Of a stretch of 64,000 bases of DNA, positions 36,301 to 48,300 are shown piece after piece. The stretch's first letter is position 1. Every line of letters starts with the position of its first letter. Made by a program: the position numbers and the translations under genes. The DNA is from Atriophallophorus winterbourni (Eukaryota; Platyhelminthes; Trematoda; Plagiorchiida; Microphallidae): assembly GCA_013407085.1 (NCBI GenBank), contig JACCGJ010001316.1:62001-126000 (forward strand), read 5' to 3'. Below the pieces are notes generated by a model. That model was not told the origin of the DNA. It saw only the letters and a program-made list of their open reading frames with translations, and searched no databases.

Positions 36301-39300
36301 TAAATTTATCACAATCACAATCCAGCTTGAATTCCGAGTATTCCGAATATTAGCGAATTTGAGGATAAATCCTCATTTGCAAATTGAAATTTGGATTTTC
36401 ATGGGGACTAATCTAAGTCCCACAGTCAGCGCAATGTAGCACCGGTAACTGTTTGGAATATTTTTGCAACATTCCAATAACAGCATGATTGTAGTTTTTG
36501 TTTAAAGTCTGATTTTTATTAATAAGTAGTATATGACAAGTTGCGCTTGTATGCCACTGTTGGGTAAGGTTGGTACGACCAACCTGTTCAATCACATGAG
36601 CCCCCACTCATGTAGACTGGGTTTAAAACCCATGACCATAAATATAAAACACATTTACATGCATCTCCTTCACACAAATCACCCCACGACCGGTTTCGTG
36701 CTGTTTGCACTCCGCATGCGCATGCGGATCCTGATCCAACTGTCCCTACCTGATGAGTGCAAATAGCACGAAACCGGTCGTGTGGTGTTTTGTGTGAAGG
36801 AGATGCATACAAAAGTAGTATATGACGTTCGAAAAGCAGGACGGAAGCACACGACCGGTTTCGCGGTTATTGCCGCTCATCAAGTATGCGTATCCGTGAC
36901 CTGACATTCGAACGCCATTCTGACTTTGTGCTAAACCCATTTATTTGCGAATTCGAGGATAAATCCTCATTTGCAAATTGAAATTCCGAATATTAACTTA
37001 CTGTGAAGTTTGAGATGTGTTCATGAAAAACATCATTATAATATAAATCCATCAGATGATTTAATCAAGAAAATAATAGCACTTAGCGGAAAAGCATGCA
37101 CATACCACGTATCTGACAACTTCTATGCAAAAAATCAATCCATTATCTAACAAAGGCTTCATTTCTTCAAAACTCCGCACAACCAAAAATCGATAAAAAG
37201 CGTATGCTTTTGGCCCGGATCTTCTTGCCGCGCAGGCTTCCAGTAATGACCGGAAACGTCTGCTTTCGCTAGTGCTCGGCTGGATGTGAAAGTCCATCTA
37301 AAACGAAACATAATCTCTCAGCCAATTAGGGTTGGGATATTTTAGGATCAAAGTGTAAGAAATAATTTCAACCGCAATGACCTTGCTTATTTCTTTCAGT
37401 TTGGAATAACCTTTAGAGCGCGTCTTGGATGTATCGTATTCCGCATTTTCTTCATCATTTATCAAACTGCATCTTCCTCTACTTTCCTGTTTCTAGAGGG
37501 AAATTAAAAACGCTCGATAATTATTAGGAACTTTCCTAATAAAATTGAAAATTAGGCATCTAATTGGCCATTATGCGTATTCAAAAATAATTCGAATTAA
37601 ATTTTAGTAAATACATTGTAAACTAACTTTGATGAATGTATGAAATTCCGATTGTAAAAGCTTCAATTTTTCATCGCGAATAGCCTTTACTGTCAACAGT
37701 GACGGCTTTTCTTTTTCCAAATTAACCCGCTTCCGTAAGGCAACTTTCAGCTCTAGCTGTTTAGGACTAGCTTGCTTCAAAAATGTTCTAAAACAAAAAA
37801 AGAATTATAGAAAATGTTTCTCGCGCATGCAGAATTCGCACTTGAATTGTTTTTTTATAATATATGATCAAGTTTTAATATTAGTGGTATATGTTTCAGG
37901 CAAATTGTCAAAACTTATTTTTTGTTCAATGCAAGCTGTGACTTGGACTAGCATCAATAGCAATGAATCAACTATTTTGAGGTACTTTGAGAATTTTAGT
38001 ATAATTTGAACACACATGCTTTCGATATTAATTGTTCGTGTGTTTCACACAATTACATTGTTCAACCTGTTTTATACGAGCTATCATTTTCAAAAGCAAG
38101 ATTTTATTGAACAATTAAGCAGTAATGAGTCTCAAAAAATTTGTGTACTGAATAGTGAAATAAAATTTTCCACCTATATAAAACGACATTGTGAATAAAC
38201 AAATCAAAATTCAACCTTTTTTGATTTTTGCATATTTAAGTAGAATTACCGGTTTGAAGTGATATGAGTCACACTCCGTACCTTTATTAAGACAAAGCCT
38301 GGTGTATATTAAGGGTAACACATACTATAATGAGACAGCGTTTGATGAAGATATAAACGGAAGATTGCCTAAGTAAAATTATCAACAAACCCTAAATTAA
38401 AATAAATAAACTATTCTGCTTAGCAGTTACGAAGCATCCGTTGAATTTTGAATCTTAGACCGTGAAGATCTTGAAGATGCATGCTAACAGATGCAAACGA
38501 GCTTTCGGAAGATGTTCTACAAAGCATTGTCGCCTTCCCACGACAGCGCCACCTTCGCTGGCTTGATAATTTGTACAGAATTGTGAAACGGTCCTATTCG
38601 AAAAGCTCTACTCTATGAAATGTTGAAATCAGAAAGTCAATTATTGAGTAGTCCTCACTTGCGGTACCAATACGTTTGCAAAAGAGATAAGGAAGCTTTT
38701 TATATTAGGCCTACAATTTGGGATGAACTTATTTTGACAGCTCACTTTGTATGCAGTTTGTAAACCGTCATCATCAAACTTGGGAAAAACAGATACTGCT
38801 GTCTTAGCTGAACGCAAGTCAAGCCGATAGCATAAAATTCCCTCCCATCGACCGACTACTGCCTATCGATTTAAGCGCCTTAAAAGTAGTTCTTCTGCAG
38901 AATTAGCCTGCTAAGTCATTTAAAACTCTGTGGAACATGAAATGTCATGCACTTGCCAGGTTTATCCACGGTCACTACCAACCAAATAAGGCCACTACTC
39001 ACTGTTCGAGCATATTTAACTACATTTTGAATGTAGCGTATTCATCACCCATTGTTTCGAAAACAATCCTCTACTCGTTATTCGAATTTGCATTGGCATG
39101 TTATTCAAAAAGTCTTCGAACTTATGAATCAGAAAAGATTAATAAACGACCGGGAATATGCTAGTAAATGCACATTTTTCTTTCTTACTCATGTAAAAAC
39201 TTTTGGGATTCTGCTCGTTTTGTGTTGTAGCTTTTGGAAAATGGCATCGCCAACAACTTTGTGGCTTTCTCGGCGAATTCGAGAATTCTTTCAAGCTGCG

Positions 39301-42300
39301 TCCACTTCTGAGCAGAGGATGGATCATTGTTCATTTGTTCGAGTAGCCAAGAACGAAACTTTTTCATCAAGCTGCAAAATTAGTTTAAATGTACAATCAA
39401 TTTCAAGTGAAAATGAAAATGACATTAATTTCTTGTAATTGAATCGAATTCAATTGGTACCGATCATCTAGTCTTCAAAGTGAGAAGAAATTTTCATGAG
39501 ATTGGTTAGAATAGTTTAGGCGTGTAACCTTGACCGCGCTCACTTGCTCGATAACAACGGCGATACACTCTGTATTCAGAAACTCGGCCAACTGAACCTG
39601 ACTATTTATTATTATTATTTTATTAGTGAATTCTGATGTCCAAAGTCAGTAAAAACTGACAGAATTAGGAGGAAATCTCTGGCAGTTATGCCAGAAATGG
39701 GGCCTAAGCTGTGTTTAGACTAAAATATAATATTCAGACTAGGATTTTCAAAACCTAAACATGGGTATCTGATGCGTGAAGACATCACCATTGATAGGGA
39801 ATTATTCCTAAAGCTGAAATGATGACCAAAAAATATGAAAGAATAAAATAGTGAAACTTACGATGGATTCAATAAACACTCTTTTAGCATATTTTCCGTA
39901 AAATCGAACTGATCACCGGACAACTGAAAAATAAACATTTTGAATATTATACTTGAACTTTTTCTCAGATCTTATTTGGATAAATGTTTTACTTCCAATT
40001 TTGTCCCACTTAGTTCGTAAAAACCATTTTAGCCAATAATATTCTGCTAAATTTTATAAAAGTTCCACGGTTAAACGTTAGAGTTTATTTCCTAAATAAG
40101 TATTCAATGAATATTTTTGCCTGGCTGTGGTCAGTAAAAATAAATCGACAAATATTGATGAAGTTATGTAAATTTTATCTGAACTCAGATGAAATGTTTC
40201 AAAGCGAATCGACATTCATCTTGCTTGCAGACTGTTGGGCCCTATTTGATATGAAATATTAATCATTTACTGTGAAAAAAATGCGCCAGATTCAATCAAA
40301 TTGTCGATGCATAGTAATGTTTCGTTGGATTACTGGTTAATTGATATTCTTAATCTTGCTTACTAGGTTGCAACTGCTTGGTCCCCAAACTAAATCGTAT
40401 AATTTGTTGATATTTCTGAGCAGAATGAGATTGTAAGTCACCATCTGAAAAACCATAAAGCTCTATGTGACTGTGCTGCCCGATCTAGCCGTTGTGATTT
40501 ATTTTCTACCTTTTTAATGAACGGCAAGATATTTAAATATCGCCGCTATTCGAATATATTACATGGTTGCACTCGTTGGTAATTGAATGACAGGTTTTTC
40601 CAATAAACTGAACGCAGATCTTAATTTTAGCGAAATCTTTCAAAAAGAAATGCTTGTCGTTACGTCTTTACACAGCCATTTTATTGTAATATGAAACTTA
40701 GAAAACAACTTATGTTATACCAAATTGCAAAGGCTTATGAAAAAAACCAATATGATTTTGAAACCGAACTACAAACACGATACTTCTCAAGATACATTAA
40801 ATCCGAAAGCTACCACACCCATTTTGCTTATTGTTTTACATCCATTAAGCATTAATCATACATTTTAGCATGGCCATGTTCCGTAAAACAAAAGTGACGA
40901 TGATGAAAATATTTTGGAATACACTACGTCAGACAGACCAGAAGGAAACTAGTGGTTTGAAACTAGATGATCGTCGGATCTCCATGGAAGGTCATGAAAG
41001 CAAGCCTTTGTGATCAACGAAGTATGTGAAATATTTCAGAATAAAATTACGATAATTATGACTGTGAATACATACAATGGAATCTCTTGTAACTTAGCAT
41101 TCCGTGACATAATCGAATAATTAAATCATGCTAGTAAAAGGTTCGTTACAAATGCTTCGCATTTTAAAGAACAGCAAATAAATTACATCACTCGAAAAGC
41201 AAAATGTTTTATTAAAAATCGAGACTATTCACTATGCGAGAACTAACGCTGATGATGCCATTTATATCGGATACGTAACGCATATAATCAACAGTTCAAT
41301 CTCACGAATAAAGATCAAATACGAAAATGGTACATTTTAATCATTTTGATAAATACGGGATTGTTAATTTCAGTACAAAATTGTCCACGTGAATTTTTCT
41401 GCCGGCAACGGATTTTTGCTTCGTGAAATGAAGTTGATCGCACGTCATATGAATTCGTTATTCCATGATCAAATGTCCAAACTCAACCTCTAAAGCTCAC
41501 ATAGAGACGCATACGGAGCGATCTCTGCAATCCAAAATTGCCCTCTGAAGCATTTATTAAAGCCCGAGGAGCACTTTCGAACACTGAAGCGTTCCAATGA
41601 TTTTACTATTAGTAATTCTCAATTGAACAACCGTCAAAATCTCTTGTGGTATGAATCAATTTCACATGAAACTTCTAGCTGAAAAAGTTAATATACAATC
41701 GGAATCTGGTGCGGTTTTTACATCGGAGTGAAATAAATATATATTCGAAATTATGAGTTTTGTGGTTGTATCAATTAGGAATCCGATGTTCATATTCCTT
41801 TACTTGATATACACTGCAATCCTGTGGCTTTGTCAACGTGATTGCTCTCTCACCTTATAATCACTATTCTGAGATTTGCGCTCTGCCGGCGTCAAATACA
41901 TAGATATTTTTCGAAGGATCTGCTTTTGATGAATAGACACAGAAAAATATAAAAAGCTTCCTACTAAGATAAGTCAGAGCATTTCGGTTCGGCGTTTAAA
42001 GTTTCGCGTATAGATCTAGCCCAGTCGGTTTTAACGCCAGCCCCTCTATAATGATTATTATGCAATCATTTGAACACCGAGCATGGCCAAAGTCGTCCCC
42101 TCTATCAAAAAGCTAAATTTCAGACAGTGCTTGATGTCTGAAGAAAAAATTCAAAATTTACCATCAATCGAAATGACAACCAAATGTAAATTTAAAAAAT
42201 TTGTCAATGGATTTCAAACGATGTCTTACTCGATCGTCAGAGTTTTGATCATCACGCGTCTTCTTTCCTCCGTGTTTATCCCTTGAGCTCTGAGCATCAT

Positions 42301-45300
42301 ATTTCAATTCCCTGGCTGTGAGCGGATACCTTTGAAGAAGAACAACATATTAAATGAGCAATGCTTCATTTTCTGTAAATAACAATAATCTGTGATTACA
42401 CATATAGAGTCTGCCTTGCAACGAATATCAAATTAGAATGAATCTGTGTCTTGCTTGAATAGCAGACTTCGAAAGTCTTATCACCAAAATAAATGAATAC
42501 ACCAGTGTAACTTCTTGCGTAACGGAAGTGATTGAAGTTCACCACCTTTACATCATATTTTCCTGCTTCCGTGCTGTTTGTCGCGAGATCGTTCGAAACG
42601 TATTCTGCAGGTAGAGCAATCAGCATCACATGGATACATCGATAACATCAGGAAAACGAAAACCGGTATAATGGAAACCAGTGTCTCCAGTAACAGGATA
42701 AATTCGAATCAAAACGTCAACAGAAAACACATTTAAACTCATTAGCCAAGATGCAGCAGGCCTATATACAAACGTGCTCAAAACAATGTAACACATGGCG
42801 ACTACGAAGAGACGAGCAGGAATATATTTTTCAACGTATTTGTGAAGAATGGAAGAAAGGAAGTTGAACAATTGACACAAATTGTTGGATTCCCATCAAT
42901 CTAGAAGAGCGTTACGAGAAACAAAATAGTTTTGCCATATGTGTAATACGTTTCCAAGACCGCGGCTAAAATCCCACGGTTCCTATGTAACAATGAGTTG
43001 TCATTGGTTCTATATACAAAACAGGAATCTCGAAGTTCGTAAGACAAAATGCACGGTCACATAGGGGTATGTAATATAAAATTCGTTGAATTCAAGGCCC
43101 GTTCGCTTCACAACGAGTTACGCTGATGCTGACAACTAGTTCGGCGAAAAAACATGTGCACTCCAGAATGCAATGTTGCCGAATACCAAATAATGAGCAT
43201 CCAATACGCAAGTAAACTACTTTGTCTCTAATGATATTCTATCAATCAGCCAAAATTTTCTATGTGGTGAATGATTTGTCTAAAATTTTGAATTTTTTAA
43301 CGTATAATTATTTGATCTAGCCTGCAAATAACTCAGTAATTTTTCGGTAGTATTCTCAGTTATTAGACAGATCAAAGAAATTCCATTTTCGCTAATATTT
43401 TGGTGCTCACATCCTCAGCACTTACACTCCACTCCGATTTCTGGCTGTATGCCATAGTCAGGTGGAGACAGTCAGATCCGGTTCAGTGAGCCTTAAGACA
43501 ATGCTAGTTGCACGTAAATGTCGTTGTAAAATACGACGAATCACAATGTTGAAATAAAGAAACACTGATTTATTCTCTGTCAAGCAATCAAGACGCTCTA
43601 AATGACCGATGTATTTTGGTGCTCACATCCCCAGCAGACAAAAGCGTTTACTTCTATCAAGCATAGAACGAACTACCTAAGATTTCTTTGATATAATTTC
43701 AGTCATTAGACAGATCAGCTGATTGAATGTACACTAATACTAACATTCATTTGCATTCTTTTTCGTCACAAAACACCCAACGACCGGTTTCGTGCTGTTT
43801 GCACGCATCAGGTAGGGACAGTAAGATCAGGATCCGCATGCGCTTGAAACAGTAGAGGAATGGTAAACAAGGAGCGCTTGTATGCCACTGTTGGATAAGG
43901 CTGGTACGACCAACCCCATTAAACATGTGTTTGGACACATGTAATTGAACAGGTTGGTCGTAACAGCCTTATCCAGCAGTGGTGCGTTGCAATTAGGAAG
44001 TCGACCATTAGGCAGACCGCACTTGCGGTACAAAGATGTTTGCAAAAGAGATATGAAGGCTCTTGACATTGACCCCGCGAGCTGGGAAGAACTTGCTATT
44101 GACCGCTTGCTTTGGAGGCATTGTTTAAAGCGTCGTCTGCAAGCTGTGGATGAGCAGATACAGCTCTTGGCTGCTGAACGCAGATCACGCCGCCGGCGTG
44201 CAATTGATGCAATACAACAGAGTTCTGCCTATCGTTGCAAGCGCTGCGGGAGAGATTGTTCCTCCCAAATCGGACTGTTTAGTCATTCAAAAAGCTGTAA
44301 AACATGAAATTCACGCGATTGTGATGTACATCCATGGTCGACATCGACCGACGGAGGCCAACGATTATGTCTGAAAATGTTAATAGCTATGGGGAATTAT
44401 AATGAATTTTTGAGGCTTACTTTGACGTGACATTTCAACCTACGGATTTGAACTGATTTCGTCGGAACCTGTAACGGTTCAAGTTCCTTGGGTTCAATCA
44501 AATGTGATGATCTTGACAACCTTTATATTTTCGTGCAGGATGTATAATAAGTATCTATGGCAATCATTGCTTAAACTTTCGTGGATTGAAAGGTAAATTC
44601 CGTTTTTTGATATAAAATTCAATTGGTTCTCTCACACAATTGAAAAAAACACTTAGCTCACTCAACAAAATTTTCTATTTTGCAGTGAAACTGAAAATAT
44701 TAGTTGCGCTTTATAACCCCTTTGATCTTTATCAATTAAACATTTATTCTAGGATGTCTAAATGAATCTTGGCTATCGAGCAGCTTTAAATTTTGAATTT
44801 CAACTAGAACGGGATTAAACATGGAAAAAAAAATTTCAGCCAAATAATTATTACAAGTAGTTCTATTCGGGGTTGAAGTATACAAAGACAAAAATAAATT
44901 CACAGTCTTTGGTATGAGTAAACATCATCTGATGTATGTCAACGAGTTCTAAACCGTTACAAGACACGAATCTTGATTGGACGATTGTAAGGTGTATGTG
45001 TGTGTGATGAACAATTATGTCAATAGGGATATTCAGTAAGACATTTAATTCACTATTAATTTGTTTCATTTTATAACCGAACTATGTCAATCTACGAATT
45101 GAAACTTACCGCATCACACTTTTGCGTCGTACAGTTAATTGGCCATCCTCAATTTCAATCAGAAAATCCTGCGGAGAATTCGGTTTCGGAAATTCCTTCT
45201 CAAAAACATCCTCGTGAAACAACCTAAATTTTTTTGTTAAGATATATACTGCCATAAGTATTAAACGCAACCACGTTGTAATATATTCGTTGTTTAAATA

Positions 45301-48300
45301 GCAAAATTATGTGCGAACGCATGTAACCCAAGTCACCACAAAATACTAATCATTAATAAACGATTTGTAAGTTGATCATCGCTGTTGTCTATTATAAGCT
45401 CAATTAAATGTGATGCGAGAATTTCAATTTCATGTAACACCTTAGTAATGTTCAATTTCTAGATAGACAGGTCTCAATTTCTTGACCTATCCGCGCCAAA
45501 CCGCTTGGAGAATGAGAAATGATGAGGTGACCAATAATAAAGATACTCAAACTGAGTAAATAATAAATTTAAATCTGAATTTGATTTGAATAGCAACAGC
45601 AGATTTTTTCACTTTCAATTTGCACTTAATCCTTATAATCTCAAAATGTACCAAGATTTGACGATAAACTTTCGTGTTTGTCGAAGAGAATGAAGATGTA
45701 TCTTCATATATCGTTAAAAATTTACCGGGATTTATGGTTTAACAAAGGTTTTTGTCTCAGCATTAATTGGGCATTAATTAATTTGTCTAACGATTGCCTG
45801 AAGTTGCTGACCGATTGAATAAACTTCCGAATGTTCGACAATTTTATTTATAAACGAGACTACCTAGCTGATGATGATGTTTTATGGATCTTTATCTACT
45901 ATCGATTGAACAGTACATGGTTGCCAAGTTTTTTGACTGCGAAGCGGTGAACTTGCAGTCATTCTTGAACATTCAGGTCCAAAGTAAATGACTAAATTCA
46001 TCATGATTATATATGAGTTTTCTTCACAAAACTTATGCCTAAATATTTTCCGAGGTCTTCGAGCTATTTCTCGTGAAATATTGCGAGATTCTCATTTATT
46101 TCCAATGTGACCAATCAAAATGCAATACAGCATGGACTAAACAAAATTATTTTATAACACATTATTGGTTAAAACATATTCATATAGAATTGCAACTTGT
46201 AATTGAATGTTGTCAGTTAATTATGTAATAGTCCCAAACTTTCCTGTAAAAACCAAACGCATCTTCTTTCAAAAACTCAAGCCACAATGGCTGAAGGAAA
46301 TCCAAACAGAAGCGTTCCAATTCCGCAAAAATATTCACAGATACCTTGGCATCAGCTGCTTTCAGATTCTCCGTAATTTGGTCTCTCAACTGGAGTGGAA
46401 CAGCTGAAATTTATTCATGTTTTCAGATTCCAATTAAAAATTAGTTGCATATATGCTTATAACTAAACAACCCACTACTATGTATTTGAAAATATTAGAT
46501 ACCTATAAGGAGTCCATAATCATGAAAATAATGTTTGCAATGAATCGGTTATAGCAAGTTTCGCTTCTGAACACAGAAGCTTCGTCAGACCCAGGGTGTC
46601 GGTACGAACAGTGTTCAGGTTAAAATGGCATTTTCTTGACCAATCATAAGAAGCTTCTGTGTTCAGAAGCGAAACGTTACCCAAAACTTGCTATAACTGA
46701 TTCATTGCAAACCCACAAATATATTTGCATGAAAAATATTCTCCGTTAATCTTTTTTTACTACGCAACTTTAATCTGGATTGAAAATATATCCGAGTACG
46801 TCAAGGTGAATATTTATTCTCGAAAAGTTGATTTCTCTGACTTTTGTATGATCTGTCCGCATATAGCTTAATACACTCCAGCTAAAACAGCTAAATTTCA
46901 ATTTGCAAATGAGGATTTATCCTCGAAATCGCAAATAAATGGGTTTAGCGCAAAAAAGTCAGAACGGCATTCGAATATCAGGTTACGAATACGCATACCT
47001 GATGAGCGGCAATAACCGCGAAACCGGTCGTGTGCTTCCGTCCTGCTTTTCGAACGTCATATACTACTTAATAATATAAATCTGGCTTTAAACAAAAACT
47101 CCCATCATGCTGTTATTGGAATGTTGCAAAAATATTCCAAATAGTTACCGGTGCTACATTGCACCAACTGTGGGACTTAGATTAGTCCCCATATGAAAAA
47201 GCTTAATTTCAATTTGCAAATGAGGATTTATCCTTGAAATCGCACACTCCAGCTTACTTTAATTTGTGAGCATTTGCTTTCTTGATAAATTTATTTTCAA
47301 TAGGGCAAAAATAAACCGCAACCACACCATTGGTTTCAGTCAAAACTGCATTAGCGAAGAAGGTTCAAGTTTTAACTCCGGAGAGTATTTGGGATCCGAG
47401 ATATACACTCGAGTGTGAAATGTTGGTTTACAGTAAATTGGAAACAAATATGTTTACATGTAGTGCAATTTTATACTATCCAATGGTAGAACGAATCACA
47501 TTAATCCCAGAACGAAAATTTTAGTGGATGTCTGGTTGTTGATTATATAGTTGACGGAGATGGCAGTAATCGTCTTCGCAACCCAAGTTAAATTGTCCAT
47601 GTGCTTCTAAAGTCTGAATCCATTTGACAGTGCGGCCTAATAACCAGCAACTGATATATCAAAACTGCAAAAGATTTTCAGAAGTATTTCGCCCCGCTAG
47701 TAATTTCAAATTATCAAAACTCGCGATTATTTATCACGTATTCAGATCATCTTTCAAATCTTTCGTGTGAACCGCAATCAATCAGAATGATCAGCGACTG
47801 TAAAATTTTATGAACTTTATTTGATTGTTTTTTTCGAAATCATATGCATTCAATGGATGAGTTGCCCATGAAGTGTTTAGATCGCGCTACATATAAGCTG
47901 ATTCTGATTTAAAATCAAGCACCATTCTCTACCTGTAGCACAATTTGATTTGATCTATCACTATTTGACTAATCTGTATTCCCGTCCAACTAGCTAAGAA
48001 CGATTTGATTTAGGTTGCATTCGCTTGTTCGAAAACGTGTAATCAAGTTGCAAGAGACGTCCTCAACCACAAACATGAAAAAATATGAAAAGTTGAAACG
48101 TTTTATATTCGGTCGTCACAATCAGTGATACATCTATCAGAGTTCTATATCATAATCAAGAGTTTAAAAGTCAAGAAACGAAAAGGTACACACTTGTTTG
48201 TGACCACGAGTCGGATACGGTTGGAAAATTTAAACATGCAAATTTTAGATGAGCGAAAATATGAAGCAAGTGGTAAAACGGTTGAGCCTTAGTGGTCTTG

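Larger units (their letters stand above)
36353..36984 (-). mobile_element. Hammerhead repeat family B, copy 1 (with nested insertion)
   Basis: An inverted relative of 46884-47243. It is flanked by the 12-bp duplication TTCCGAATATTA (36341-36352 and 36985-36996). Its two ends repeat the same 40-45 bases (ATTTGCAAATGAGGATTTAT region), so it holds one unit plus a small overlap. A family A element (36538-36812) has inserted within it; without that insert and its duplication the copy is 343 bp. It carries a hammerhead at 36847-36889. Confidence 0.85.

Noticed and set aside
36653..36715. Second full hammerhead on the minus strand in the nested family A element
   Set aside because: GCAC, GAAA and CCGG-UC are present, but the CUGAUGA half is replaced by unrelated GC-rich bases.
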